Below are positions 18,583 through 27,823 of a stretch of DNA of 64,000 nt, piece by piece. A program made the position numbers and the translations under genes. Each line of letters starts with the position of its first letter. Position 1 is the stretch's first letter. This DNA is from Cohnella kolymensis. GTDB taxonomy: Bacteria > Bacillota > Bacilli > Paenibacillales > Paenibacillaceae. The stretch is from contig NZ_JXAL01000026.1 in NCBI RefSeq assembly GCF_000829465.1, positions 1 to 64,000 on the forward strand. The letters run 5' to 3'. Below the pieces are notes generated by a model. That model made no database searches. It was given only the letters and a program-made list of their open reading frames with translations, and was not told where the DNA came from.

Positions 18583-18612
18583 AAAATAAGTCTTGAGAGG
18601 GGGCTCTCAAGA
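18583..18612 (-). terminator. Terminator overlapping the stop codon of the GNAT gene
   Basis: Perfect 9-bp stem TCTTGAGAG (18591-18599) / CTCTCAAGA (18604-18612), loop GGGG, then TTATTTTTTT on the minus strand. The TGA stop of the GNAT gene at 18607-18609 is inside the stem. Confidence 0.85.
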
Positions 18613-19071
18613 CCTAAGATTTTTGCGCATGCGCACATGCAGGATATCTGCATCGAGAAAAGGTTCTATAGATTCCGTGACATAGCCGAGCTTCCGGTAG
18701 AAGTCTTCCGCCGTACACTGCGCGTCCAGCAATGACTCGGCGCAGCCGCACTGACGAGCGTCATCCTCCATGCCTTGCAATAGAAGCCTGCCCACGCCCG
18801 TGCCGCGATATGACTTTAGAACGGCGATCCGCTGCATTTTGGCAACTCCGGGTTCGTACGGCTTCCATCTTCCGGTCGCGATCGGCCGGTTATCGTCGAG
18901 CACAATAAAGTGCCGGCAGGAAGTCGGTGATTCATCATACTCATCGAGCTCCAGATCCGGCGGCACGCCTTGCTCTTCCACAAAAACCTTCATGCGTATG
19001 TTTAAAGCTTCTCTTAAAAGATCATCTGTCGTTATGTGCAGACACTTCATCTCAGCGGCCATCACTTTCAT
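18607..19071 (-). CDS. GNAT family N-acetyltransferase (YjcF/ElaA-like)
   Basis: 154 residues from ATG 19071 (GAGGAATCC upstream). An N-terminal RMKVFVEEQGVPPDLELDEY segment marks the YjcF/ElaA group, and motif A is KMQRIAVLKSYRGTGVGRLL. The gene begins 47 bases after the ClpP stop, without a terminator between, so it is probably the last gene of the HTH / 73-aa / ClpP unit. Substrate unknown. Whether acetylation is functionally linked to the ClpP paralogue is inference from position only. Confidence 0.8.
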   Translation of the reverse strand: MKVMAAEMKCLHITTDDLLREALNIRMKVFVEEQGVPPDLELDEYDESPTSCRHFIVLDDNRPIATGRWKPYEPGVAKMQRIAVLKSYRGTGVGRLLLQGMEDDARQCGCAESLLDAQCTAEDFYRKLGYVTESIEPFLDADILHVRMRKNLRS

Positions 19072-19117
19072 GTAGGATTCCTCTATGATAGCCTGAGAGG
19101 CAGCGAGACGCAACGCA

Positions 19118-19702
19118 CTATCCGCAGATCCGGTCAATCAATCCGTATTGAAGGGTTTCCTCCGCAGACATATAGTAGTCGCGGTCCGTATCCTTCTCGA
19201 CTTTCTCGAAAGGCTGGCCGGATCTCTCTGCGAGAATTTGATTAAGCCGCTTCCGGGTGTTCAGCACATTCTTGGCATGTATGGCGATATCGGTCGCCTG
19301 CCCTTTGATTCCGCCGCCTCCCACCCAAGGCTGATGAATCATCACTTCCGCGTTCGGTAATGCAAGCCTTTTGCCCGGTGCCCCCGCAGCAAGCAGGACG
19401 GCGGCATATGAGGCGGCCATTCCAACGCAAATCGTAGATACATCCGGCTTGACGAACTGCATGGTGTCGTAAATCGCAAAGCCGGAAGTCGTGGATCCGC
19501 CCGGAGAGTTGATATACATATGAATATCTTTATCGGGATCGTCTGCAGCAAGGAACAGCATTTGCGCGATTACCGCGTTCGCCGTGTTATCGTCGATGGC
19601 AGATCCCAGAAAAATAATACGATCCTTAAGCAACCGCGAATAGATGTCATAGGACCGCTCGCCGTTGCGGCTTTGCTCTACAACCATAGGTACAAAGCTC
19701 AT
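19118..19702 (-). CDS. ClpP-type serine protease, divergent paralogue
   Basis: 194 residues from ATG 19702; an ATG at 19711 directly abuts the AAGGAAGGGG site and is less likely. The catalytic triad is present: Ser in [16 protein letters not shown], His in [12 protein letters not shown], Asp in [19 protein letters not shown] of the oxyanion region is kept. Compared with housekeeping ClpP, GMAASMGAFLL is replaced by [11 protein letters not shown] and the loop after His carries an extra Gly-rich insert. ClpP rings degrade substrates delivered by Clp ATPases; no ATPase gene is nearby. The operon context (HTH regulator, small protein, GNAT) suggests a dedicated role. Confidence 0.82.
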   Translation of the reverse strand: MSFVPMVVEQSRNGERSYDIYSRLLKDRIIFLGSAIDDNTANAVIAQMLFLAADDPDKDIHMYINSPGGSTTSGFAIYDTMQFVKPDVSTICVGMAASYAAVLLAAGAPGKRLALPNAEVMIHQPWVGGGGIKGQATDIAIHAKNVLNTRKRLNQILAERSGQPFEKVEKDTDRDYYMSAEETLQYGLIDRICG

Positions 19703-19719
19703 CGCTGTCATCCCCTTCC

Positions 19720-19941
19720 TTATGCCGCGCAGCGGAGCTGCTTGTTCGTTGAATCGGCGGCTTTAGCTTTAACAGCTTGCGGCGCTCCGAATCCTGAAGA
19801 AATGACACGGATAACTGGCATTGTCGTTTCTACGCCGGATCCGGTCCGAATTTCCCGTACCGATGCTTCCCCGCCGCTGCTTGAGTTCGAATTTTCCCAC
19901 ACCAATATCGGCCGGCTCGTCAGTTCCTCAGTCTTATTCAT
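19720..19941 (-). CDS. 73-residue Ser/Gly-rich small protein upstream of clpP
   Basis: The protein ([20 protein letters not shown]...) has no homologue I recognise. It has the best ribosome site of the operon (AAGGAGGAAAAAGACA before the ATG), its ATG overlaps the HTH gene's stop (ATGA), and it ends 17 bases before the ClpP start, so it is almost certainly a real, co-translated gene. Its C-terminus is LRCAA, and a terminal Ala-Ala is the kind of end read by ClpX-type degrons. The middle is rich in Ser, Gly and Val. It could be a regulator, substrate or precursor peptide; all of these are inference. Confidence 0.7.
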   Translation of the reverse strand: MNKTEELTSRPILVWENSNSSSGGEASVREIRTGSGVETTMPVIRVISSGFGAPQAVKAKAADSTNKQLRCAA

Positions 19942-20537
19942 TGTCTTTTTCCTCCTTGATCCGGATCCGGATATACGGCCATCAGCACCCGATAACCATT
20001 GTCTTTGTCGTCTGTACGATATTTCTGAGCAAGCTTCTTCATGGCCTCGGCGTAATCGCGTATGAAAGCTTCACGGTCTGCCTCAGCCGGCAAATACACA
20101 TCCGTCTCGAGAGCTGCGCTGGCAATTTCCGCGGCTTCGTCCGACGCTTCCATCAACCGCATGGCATCGCTGCGCATACGTTCCGAAACCGTAATCAGGT
20201 GGCGCAGCGCCCCTTGGTCCTTCATTCGTTCTACGGTGTCTTCCGACCAACCGAAGGATTCCGGGATGATAAAGGTTCTGGCGACTGCCTGGTACAGCAC
20301 CTCAATCAGGTTTTTGACCTGACGTGTGCCGCTTCGCCGCAGCAATCCCACCTTCTCCAGCGACTTGAGATGATAATTGATTTTTTGCGGAGATTCACCG
20401 AGCTGCCTGCCGACTTCCGTGGCGGAAGACGGTTCGTTCATCATACGCAGAATTTCCGCCCGAAGCGGATTCAGCAAGGCGAGCGCCTGTTCCGGGCTTT
20501 CCAACCTGTAGACCTCTTGTATTCGGAATTCTGCCAT
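19938..20537 (-). CDS. ArsR-like winged-helix transcriptional regulator
   Basis: 199 residues. The N-terminal 70 residues form an ArsR-type winged helix: NPLRAEILRMMNEPSSATEV, then GESPQKINYHLKSLEKVGLL as the recognition region. The C-terminal 120 residues are helical and acidic with no Cys/His metal site, so it is probably not a metal sensor. It heads the unit with the 73-aa gene, ClpP and GNAT. A perfect palindrome in its upstream region is a candidate autoregulatory site. Confidence 0.8.
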   Translation of the reverse strand: MAEFRIQEVYRLESPEQALALLNPLRAEILRMMNEPSSATEVGRQLGESPQKINYHLKSLEKVGLLRRSGTRQVKNLIEVLYQAVARTFIIPESFGWSEDTVERMKDQGALRHLITVSERMRSDAMRLMEASDEAAEIASAALETDVYLPAEADREAFIRDYAEAMKKLAQKYRTDDKDNGYRVLMAVYPDPDQGGKRQ

Positions 20538-20558
20538 GTTTGTCTCCTAAAAATTAAT

Positions 20559-20568
20559 TTTACGTAAA
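20559..20568. promoter_or_regulatory. Palindrome TTTACGTAAA upstream of the HTH gene, candidate operator
   Basis: A perfect 10-bp palindrome sits about 22 bases before the HTH start codon and just upstream of its ribosome site (TTTAGGAG), in an AT-rich stretch where the promoter must lie. The position fits a self-regulating winged-helix repressor. No binding evidence beyond symmetry and position. Confidence 0.4.
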
Positions 20569-20612
20569 CTAATCTTATTATGATTGATCTCCAATGTCAA
20601 TATTCTCACAAA

Positions 20613-20655
20613 CAAAAAAAGCCCGTTTTTTTCCCTCAGGAAATCAATCGGGCTT
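20613..20655 (-). terminator. Terminator of the YbjQ gene
   Basis: AGCCCG (20620-20625) pairs with CGGGCT (20649-20654), with an inner TTTCC/GGGAAA pairing, and is followed on the minus strand by TTTTTTTG. Located between the YbjQ stop and the HTH promoter. Confidence 0.75.
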
Positions 20656-20710
20656 CTGCTTCGTGCAATAGGAGTGATATCGGAACGAAACGGGATTCCC
20701 CGCGACCTTC

Positions 20711-21028
20711 TTACGCCTCGACGTGAACGGCCGTGCCGCTGACCGCCACCATCAGCATACCGTCCCTGATCACTTCATAATCCACATCCACGCCGACGAC
20801 CGCATTGGCACCGAGACGCTGGGCTTGACTGACCATATCCGAAACGGCGATATCGCGCGCTTCCTTCAGCTTGCTCTCGTATGTACCGGACCGGCCTCCG
20901 ACGACGTCAGTAATGGAAGCTAGAAAATCGCGGAAAATATTCGCACCCATAATCGTTTCCCCTGTTACAAGACCATAGTATGAGGTGATACGGTAACCTT
21001 CCACATTCGGCGTTGTCGTAACGAGCAT
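20711..21028 (-). CDS. YbjQ/UPF0145 family protein
   Basis: 105 residues, full length for the family. Typical landmarks are [39 protein letters not shown] and [17 protein letters not shown]. The family forms pentamers and is sometimes labelled heavy-metal-binding, but its function is unknown. GGAGGG precedes the ATG. Neighbours give no clue: a TPR gene lies upstream, 65 bases away. Confidence 0.88.
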   Translation of the reverse strand: MLVTTTPNVEGYRITSYYGLVTGETIMGANIFRDFLASITDVVGGRSGTYESKLKEARDIAVSDMVSQAQRLGANAVVGVDVDYEVIRDGMLMVAVSGTAVHVEA

Positions 21029-21092
21029 TCATAGCCCTCCTCTATTCAGATCAACCATATTTTAACATAAGGGAGGACGCCTGCGAATACGG

Positions 21093-23066
21093 TTATGACA
21101 AATAACGCATGGTCCCGTAAGAATTTATAAATTGCTCTTTGGCGCGTTCCCGCATCTCGTCGTCGAAGCCGCGAAGCTCGTTAAGCAGGGCGAAACGGTC
21201 GCCTTCCTGTTTCTCTCCGCCGGCATACAAAAGCCATTGCGCCAGATCATGAGCGGCACGCGAACGGTCAAACGCATGATGATACATGATGGACGCACGT
21301 TCCAGATACGCTTGGGCTTCAAAAGGATTCAACTCAAGCACTTTGGAATACGAGGCGATGGCATCATCATAGCGATCCAGCTGTTTGTATACCAAGCCCA
21401 GATTGTAATGTCCCTGCGGATCTTCAGGCAGCATCCGGGCATAGGTCAGCGAGTCCATCAAGGCCGCGTTGTATTCATCCAACCGGTAGTGGATAAATCC
21501 TCTAAGCCAAATCAACCTGGCATTCGTCCCGTCCAGCAGCAACGCTCTGTTGCAGTCGTCCAGCGCTTCCTGGAGACGTCCGGCGGCAAACCTGCACCTT
21601 GCCCGGCGGTCGTACATCTGCGGGTTATCCGGTTCAAGCGCGATAGCCCGGGAAAATTCGGTTTCCGCAAGCTCCCAGTTCTCCATACCCGCGTAAAGCT
21701 CGCCCAGCGCGTAAGCCGTTTTGCTTTGCGACATCAAGCTTTCATCCAGCTTAACGGCAGCTTGAATATCCATCATGGCTTCCTCGTAACGATCGGCCAT
21801 GAACCTGACAAAGCTGCGGCGCATGTAGTAATCGGCGGACGCTTCGAACTTCAAGGCTTCCGTATAAGCCTCATCCGCTTCGTTGTAGCGATCCATGTCG
21901 ATGGCCAGTTCTGCGCGCTGCTTCCAATTCAAAGGGTCATCCGGTTCGCGGTCGGTCAGCACCTTGTTTTCCTCCAGCGCCTCTTGCAGCCGATCCGCTT
22001 CCCGGTAAGCGTCGGCGAGCCAATAACGGACGACCATGTTGTCCGGAAAATGCTGCTTGGCGATCTGGAGCGTTGCGACCGCTTCGTTATGTTTACCTTG
22101 CAGTCGATACGTGGTGCTTAGCTCCATGTAGCCATGCAGCCAAAGAGGATTCTTCTCTATTAAATCTTTAAGAATCGTCCGGGATTCCTCATAACGGTCT
22201 AACTGACGGAGCAGCATGCCTTTACGCAGCAGCAGCTCGGCGGACGCAGCGTCACACTGCTGCGCCTTCTGAATCGATACGAGCGCTTGTTCGAGGTCCC
22301 CCATGTTCTCCAACAATCGCGATTCGTAAAGCCTGAATCCGCACTCCTCTTGTGCTCCCTTCATCAAGCTGTCGACGGCTGCTTCGGAATAATTCGTTCT
22401 TTCCTTCAGCATGCCCGCTCCCCGATCGCTTGAATTGAACCAACGCTCCTGCAGCTTGATGCCTTCCTGCAGTGTTTTCAGCGCCTCATCGCTGCGATTC
22501 AATTTCTCCAATGATTGCGCAAGTCTGTAATAATAGTGCGGAATCGCTTTATCCGGGTTCGCTGCCGCTTGACGGTAGCTGTACTCGGCCTCGTGAAAAA
22601 GTCCCATTTTCATATAAACATTGCCTAACTCGTAAAAGGTCGAAGCCTTTTCAGAATCTGCCTTGCGTTTCAATGCTTCTTGGAAATCCCGCACAGCGAG
22701 ACGGTATTCACCGCGGTCATGGTGGGCGATGGCCCGCGAATACCAATAGAGATACGGACCGGGATCCAAACGGATCGCTTCGTCTAAATCCGCGATCGCT
22801 TCCTCTTCCTTTCCTTGCTCATTGTACATATGAGCCCGGCATTCATACGCTTGCGGAAGCGGCGTACGCGACAAAAGCTTCGATAACAGCTTGATCGCTT
22901 CATCGGCTTGCCCGTTGTCGTACAACAATTCGGCATAACCGACCTGCTTTTCGGGCGTCATCCGGTCGATGCCCCATCTTTGATGCCAACGGAGAGAGTG
23001 GCGCCATTGCTGACGCTTCAGCAGCCATTTTGCCATCCATCGGGTAAATCTTCCGCTCAAGTTCAT
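21093..23066 (-). CDS. Large TPR-repeat protein
   Basis: About 657 residues made almost wholly of tetratricopeptide repeats, with no signal peptide or membrane segment, e.g. EAIADLDEAIRLDPGPYLYW, AETEFSRAIALEPDNPQMYD, DAIASYSKVLELNPFEAQAY. I count roughly 15 or more repeats. Such proteins are protein-protein scaffolds. The start is uncertain: GGAGGGG directly abuts the ATG at 23066, a TTG six bases further gives better spacing, and a GTG at 23099 extends the frame. It lies 45 bases after the 174-aa gene and is probably co-transcribed with it. Confidence 0.82.
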   Translation of the reverse strand: MNLSGRFTRWMAKWLLKRQQWRHSLRWHQRWGIDRMTPEKQVGYAELLYDNGQADEAIKLLSKLLSRTPLPQAYECRAHMYNEQGKEEEAIADLDEAIRLDPGPYLYWYSRAIAHHDRGEYRLAVRDFQEALKRKADSEKASTFYELGNVYMKMGLFHEAEYSYRQAAANPDKAIPHYYYRLAQSLEKLNRSDEALKTLQEGIKLQERWFNSSDRGAGMLKERTNYSEAAVDSLMKGAQEECGFRLYESRLLENMGDLEQALVSIQKAQQCDAASAELLLRKGMLLRQLDRYEESRTILKDLIEKNPLWLHGYMELSTTYRLQGKHNEAVATLQIAKQHFPDNMVVRYWLADAYREADRLQEALEENKVLTDREPDDPLNWKQRAELAIDMDRYNEADEAYTEALKFEASADYYMRRSFVRFMADRYEEAMMDIQAAVKLDESLMSQSKTAYALGELYAGMENWELAETEFSRAIALEPDNPQMYDRRARCRFAAGRLQEALDDCNRALLLDGTNARLIWLRGFIHYRLDEYNAALMDSLTYARMLPEDPQGHYNLGLVYKQLDRYDDAIASYSKVLELNPFEAQAYLERASIMYHHAFDRSRAAHDLAQWLLYAGGEKQEGDRFALLNELRGFDDEMRERAKEQFINSYGTMRYLS

Positions 23067-23111
23067 CCCCTCCAATTGACGCAAAAGCTGCCGAGACACC
23101 CGGCAGCTTGT

Positions 23112-23636
23112 TTATTGTGAGTACCTGTCCGTCGTATCGATTCCTTCCTCGACGGCAAATTCAAAGTCATCAATGTCGTAGAGCTGCACGGGAATACCGT
23201 TCTGTACGACCTTCTCCTGGAATTCGATCTGATCGGTAAGAATCGGACATTGCAGGCGAAGCGACGTCAGAATGACTTCGGTCTCGATCGGGTCCAGAAC
23301 CTCTCCGTACTGCATGTTCTCCGACGCATTCACGATGACCATCGTTACCTTGTCATTGATCGGCAGCGGAGGACTTTCACGCCAAGGAGCCAGCAGCGCA
23401 CGTTCTAACTTCTTTTTATTAAACGGATCCTCGAAAAATGAAATCATTTCGCCGATCTTTATTTTTACATAGGCGTCGTCCTCAGCTTCCGGCATCAGCG
23501 GATCCGGGCTGTCTTTCATGTCATACAGCTCCATGATCGTCGTATAGGGGATCCTATATTCGACAGGACGTTTCGGCAGAAGCAGTTGGCCGTAAATGGC
23601 GATCATTACCGCCTCAATGACAAAACGCCGACTCAT
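23112..23636 (-). CDS. Conserved-looking hypothetical protein, 174 aa
   Basis: 174 residues, no signal peptide, acidic C-terminus (DIDDFEFAVEEGIDTTD). The start is supported by GGGAGGTAAAGAACC. Segments YRIPYTTIMELYDMKD and VTMVIVNASENMQYGE look like an alpha/beta domain, but I recognise no motif. It is upstream of and probably co-transcribed with the TPR gene, so the two may work together; that is inference from position. Confidence 0.7.
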   Translation of the reverse strand: MSRRFVIEAVMIAIYGQLLLPKRPVEYRIPYTTIMELYDMKDSPDPLMPEAEDDAYVKIKIGEMISFFEDPFNKKKLERALLAPWRESPPLPINDKVTMVIVNASENMQYGEVLDPIETEVILTSLRLQCPILTDQIEFQEKVVQNGIPVQLYDIDDFEFAVEEGIDTTDRYSQ

Positions 23637-23730
23637 TGGTTCTTTACCTCCCGGGAAGCTTTGTGCGTTACTTGCGAATTGTTTCCCATTATATCACAAA
23701 AAGCGGGCGGCGTGACGCGAACGGTTGCGG

Positions 23731-23736
23731 TATAAT
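23731..23736 (+). promoter_or_regulatory. Consensus -10 box (TATAAT) close to a GTG start
   Basis: TATAAT at 23731-23736 is only 11 bases before the GTG proposed as the start of the 133-aa gene. If it is the -10 box, the transcript would begin at or within a few bases of the start codon. No good -35 is visible at 17 bp, and no ribosome site precedes the GTG. Confidence 0.4.
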
Positions 23737-23747
23737 ATTCGAAGATT

Positions 23748-24149
23748 GTGCAGTTTCGCGCGGAATTGAAAGGTTACTCCGATGCGGACATCCCCCGATT
23801 GCGCGATTGCCTGGAACGCGCCCGGAGGCTGTTCCCCAAGCCGGGACTATTCAGCCCCTCCTGGAACGAATTATGGAATGAATTTGAGGGTATATATACG
23901 GCAAAGAATAAAGTGCTGTACCGCATTCCAGCTGAAGTTCGCGATGGTGAATGGCAGGTGTTAATCGACAATCCTTTTGTGCCGCAGCAGGTCGTGTGTT
24001 ATCCCGCACTGGAGTTTGCCGATGCCTCCTATTTATACGGATACTTCCAGCTGGAGCTGAAGCCTCATGAGTGTTTGAGGCTGCAGAAAATCACTCAATT
24101 GATGGTTACGCACGGAGATAAAGCTGCCTCCATTCTGCCAAGCATCTAA
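23748..24149 (+). CDS. Hypothetical protein, 133 aa
   Basis: 133 residues, mixed alpha/beta, no signal peptide and no motif I recognise. Compositional bias matches the neighbours and the frame is open to its GTG, so it is likely real. The start is doubtful because there is no ribosome site; the next candidate is internal. The serine hydrolase gene follows 25 bases downstream on the same strand and probably shares its message. Confidence 0.6.
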   Translation: MQFRAELKGYSDADIPRLRDCLERARRLFPKPGLFSPSWNELWNEFEGIYTAKNKVLYRIPAEVRDGEWQVLIDNPFVPQQVVCYPALEFADASYLYGYFQLELKPHECLRLQKITQLMVTHGDKAASILPSI

Positions 24150-24174
24150 AAATCGCATCATTGGAGCCTTAACT

Positions 24175-25107
24175 ATGAACTCGACATTTCCATTATCGTC
24201 GACCAAGCTCGCTAAATTTAAGCGGCAGGTCGAGAAAGCCAATATCGAATACTGCCAAGTCTATCAGCGAGGTGAAGTGCTTTTTACACACTCGCGTCAT
24301 CCCGGCTCTGCCGTTGAACTCCACAAAATGAACTCCATTACCAAAAGCGTGCTGTCTCTATTGATTGGCATTGCGATGGATCGCGGAGAACTGGGCACTG
24401 TGCATACGTCCATTGCCGAGTTTCTGCCCGGTGCACGGAAATACGCCAAAGATTCGCTGACGCTTGAACATTTGCTGACGATGACCCCGGGAATCGAATG
24501 GCTGGAAATGGGCGATTGGGGAGGCAAGCCTTACCCGATGATGAACAGTGAGGATTGGGTGGAATTCGTTCTCACCCGTCCCACGATTGATCCGCCCGGA
24601 ACGCTCATGATCTACAATTCCGGTTGTTCTCACCTGCTCAGCGCCATCCTGCAACAGGCGACAGGGTTAAAGGCCGCGGAATACGCGGAGCGTCATTTGT
24701 TCGGCCCGCTCGGAATCGCGGATTATTATTGGCCGGCCGATCCGGATGGAATTAACATCGGCGGGTTCGGCCTCGAGCTGGACTCGGCTGATTTGCTAAA
24801 GCTTGGACGGCTCATGCTTGACAAAGGGCGCTGGAATAACGCACAGATCGTTTCGGAAAACTGGGTGGAAATGTCGACACTTCCACGTTATCACACCTAC
24901 AGCCACATCGGTTCCTATGCCTATCACTGGTGGGTCATGAGTGACGACGACCTGCATCCGTCGGAGCCTTATACGTACTTTGCGATGGGTTACGGCGGCC
25001 AGAACATCTATATCGTACCGGAACATGAGTGCGTCGTAACCTTTGCCGCCAACTTGTACAAAGACACTTTCCACACCTATCGGCTTTTTAAAGAGCTCAT
25101 TTTATAA
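24175..25107 (+). CDS. Serine hydrolase of the beta-lactamase/esterase (class C-like) family
   Basis: 310 residues. The nucleophile motif SxxK is NSITKSVLSLLIG (about residue 60), the second motif Yxx is LMIYNSGCSHLLSAIL (YNS), and the third-motif region is MGYGGQNIYIVPEH (GYGG, in place of KTG/HxG). The layout fits family VIII esterases and penicillin-binding-protein-like hydrolases; no signal peptide, so it is cytosolic and unlikely to be a secreted resistance enzyme. TTGGAGCC precedes the ATG. Confidence 0.85.
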   Translation: MNSTFPLSSTKLAKFKRQVEKANIEYCQVYQRGEVLFTHSRHPGSAVELHKMNSITKSVLSLLIGIAMDRGELGTVHTSIAEFLPGARKYAKDSLTLEHLLTMTPGIEWLEMGDWGGKPYPMMNSEDWVEFVLTRPTIDPPGTLMIYNSGCSHLLSAILQQATGLKAAEYAERHLFGPLGIADYYWPADPDGINIGGFGLELDSADLLKLGRLMLDKGRWNNAQIVSENWVEMSTLPRYHTYSHIGSYAYHWWVMSDDDLHPSEPYTYFAMGYGGQNIYIVPEHECVVTFAANLYKDTFHTYRLFKELIL

Positions 25108-25108
25108 C

Positions 25109-25147
25109 AAACAAGCATCCCCGGGATCAACCCGTGGATGCTTGTTT
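25109..25147. terminator. Shared terminator between convergent genes
   Basis: Perfect 12-bp stem AAACAAGCATCC (25109-25120) / GGATGCTTGTTT (25136-25147) with a 15-base loop. It lies between the serine hydrolase stop and the stop of the convergent 97-aa gene, overlapping the latter. Confidence 0.8.
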
Positions 25148-25440
25148 CACTGTGCATGCAGAGAACCGTTGCGATAGACTAGCACTCTGCGAGGATCGTT
25201 ACGCAGCTTCACATTGGCCATTTTCACGTCATGTTCGGTCAGTACGAGCGGCTCCCAATCCTGCACCTTGCCAGCTACTTCATCCGGCGCAATTCCCGCT
25301 TCCGCCAACGCTTCCGGCATCTGCGCAGCAGTCGGCGGCTGCTCCCAAAGGAGAACCCCGTAGTACGCGAGCTCGTAACCGTTCCTCTGAACACAAGCGA
25401 GTATCGTGCCTGTCGGCGCATGTTTCAATACATAAGGCAT
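25147..25440 (-). CDS. Hypothetical protein, 97 aa
   Basis: 97 residues, compact mixed alpha/beta (PYVLKHAPTGTILACVQRNG; PLVLTEHDVKMANVKLRNDP), no signal or membrane segment. It follows the ferredoxin oxidoreductase gene by 19 bases on the same strand, so it is probably the last gene of that unit. The ribosome site is weak. No function can be assigned. Confidence 0.65.
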   Translation of the reverse strand: MPYVLKHAPTGTILACVQRNGYELAYYGVLLWEQPPTAAQMPEALAEAGIAPDEVAGKVQDWEPLVLTEHDVKMANVKLRNDPRRVLVYRNGSLHAQ

Positions 25441-25459
25441 TGGCGTGTGCGCCCCATTC

Positions 25460-27780
25460 TTATAAGTAAGGATTGTCGTGCTTCGCCTTAAGCATATTCC
25501 AACGACGTTCGATTTCTCCTTCGAATTCCCGCAGTGTCTCGGCGTACTCCGGCTTCGAAAGATGCTTCGTCTTGCCCATCATTTTCAGCCAATCGCCTAC
25601 GGGCACACGCTTGCCCTTCTCTTCCGGATTGTAGGTGATGGTTGTAATCCCCTTCTCAACCTCATAGAGAGGGAAGAAGCATGTGTTCACCGCTTGGTCG
25701 ATAATGGTCGAGCCGTCCTTGTCCTCCGATAACCAGTTAAGCGGGCAGGTAATGAGGATTTTACCGTATACCATACCTACGTTCTGGGCGTACCATTGCG
25801 CTTTGGCTGCCTTCCTCACCAAATCCTGAGGACTTGCTTCACTTCCCGTGAAAACATAAGGAATGTTCGTTGCGGCCATGATTTGCGCGGTGTCCTTATG
25901 GTGGAACACCTTGCCGCCCTGCTGCTTGCCGACATTAGATGTTGAAGTACGGTGTCCCATCGGGGTCGAATACGACAGCTGAGCTCCGGTGTTCATATAA
26001 CCTTCATTATCGTACTCGAGAATAATCATGCGGTGGTTGCGCAGCGCTGCCCCGATCGCGGGCCCCATCCCGATGTCCATCCCGCCGTCGCCAGTAATCA
26101 TCACGAATGTGAAATCATCCTGCAGTCCGAGATGATCCAGTTCTCCGCGGCGTTTGCGCTCATGGAACATTTCAACGACGCCGGATAATGTAGCCGCACC
26201 GTTCTGGAACAGATTGTGAATATAGGTCGCTTTGTGCGCGGAATACGGATATCCCGTCGTCACGACCATTGCGCAGCCGGTATGGAACAATGCGACGATA
26301 TCTCCCTCTATGCCTTTGAAGAACAATTCCAGCCCTGAGAAAATGCCGCAGCCGGGACACGCTCCGTGACCTGGGGCGATTCGTTTCGGCTTCTTCGTCA
26401 AAGAACGGAGAGGCGGTATGCGGACATTGATCTTGCCCGTTGTTTCATCAGGTGTCACAGTGATCAGTCCGGTTTTCAGATCCTCGTACTTCATCGGCTC
26501 AAGCACTTTCTTAGGAGCTTTGCTTGGATCGCCGGCCGTGTGTCCATGATAGTCGAACGGTTTCTCTACAAACCCTTTTTCCGAAGCATCGATAGCAAAT
26601 TCGAACATTTTCAAACCGTCTTCTGCATAAAAATCTTTACCGCCCAAACCATAAATCCGGCTGATGACCATCGTCGTATGATTTCCGTATGTTTGCAGCG
26701 CAGCCTTGATTTCCAGCACCATATTGCCGCCGTGGCCTCCAAACGAGTCCGACCGGTCTCCGACCGTGACGGCCTTCACGTTCCTCAGCGCCTCTGCGAT
26801 TGCCTTCGCCGGGAACGGACGAATGATATTAGGCGAAATGGAGCCGCTTTAATTCCCTGGGAACGCAGTTGATCGACCACATCTTTAATAATTTCAGCTG
26901 ACGAATTCAGCAAGAATACCGCGACTTCCGCATCCTCCATCCGGTACAGATCAAGAATCGGATAATCTCTTCCGGTCAGTTCGGCGTACTCCTTGCGAAT
27001 CCGGTCGAACACCGCTTCCGCCCGGTACATGGCCATACTTTGCTGATAGCAGTTGTTGATATAATCAGGCTCGTTCATGTACGGCCCGACGGTAATCGGA
27101 TTGTTGCGGTCAAGCACATGCTGGAAGCCTTCAGGCGGATGCTCCCCGACGAACTTCTGCACATCTTCGCGGTGTGCGAAAGTCATCACTCTCCGCTTCT
27201 GGTGACTTGTGAAGTATCCGTCAGACGCCACCAGTACCGGCAAGCGCACGTCCGGATCTTCCGCCAGCTTTAGTGCGATGATGTTCATGTCATATACCGC
27301 TTGCGGATCACGGCACAGCACAATCGGCCATCCCGTATTCAGGGCGAAGTACAGGTCGGAATGATCGCCATGAATATCCAGCGGTCCCGATACCGAGCGG
27401 CATACCAGATTCATGACCATCGGAAATCGCGTCCCCGACTGAACCGGCATTTGCTCCAGCATATACAAATACCCGTTGGCGCTGGTTGCATTAAAGACCC
27501 TGCCCCCGGCCGTGGACGCTCCATAACAGACGCCTGCGGAACCGTGCTCTCCGTCTGCAGGAATCAATACGATATCGTGCTGCCCGTTCGCTTTCATCAA
27601 ATCGAGAAATTGCGCCACTTCCGTTGAAGGCGATATGGGAAAATAACCCATAATATGATAGTTGATCTGGTGAGCGGCGTATGCTGCCATTTCGTTGCCG
27701 GATTCATAGACGATTCGTTGCTCGACGGTGCCGGTCAGTCCCGTTTCTTTGCGAATGTCGATCGACAATGCGGACTCCAC
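25460..27780 (-). pseudogene. 2-oxoacid:ferredoxin oxidoreductase, fused alpha-beta subunit, frameshifted
   Basis: Two frames make one alpha-beta polypeptide of about 773 residues. The alpha part (27780-26785) has AAYAAHQINYHIMGYFPISP and IPADGEHGSAG. The beta part (to 25460) has GHGACPGCGIFSG and the TPP site MITGDGGMDIGMG...DNEGYMNTG; TTGYPYSAHKATYIHNLFQN resembles the PorB signature. The break is near 26841-26847: adding one base restores SISPNIIRPFPAKAIAEAL between the frames, and there is no start with a ribosome site at the junction. The enzyme oxidatively decarboxylates a 2-oxoacid (pyruvate-like by the PorB match) to acyl-CoA and reduced ferredoxin. The start may be a TTG at 27768 (AGGTGGAG upstream) instead of GTG 27780. 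Confidence 0.8.
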
Positions 27781-27823
27781 CTTTCCTATCTTTTTCTCGT
27801 TGTTGCGAAATTATAGAGAAGGC

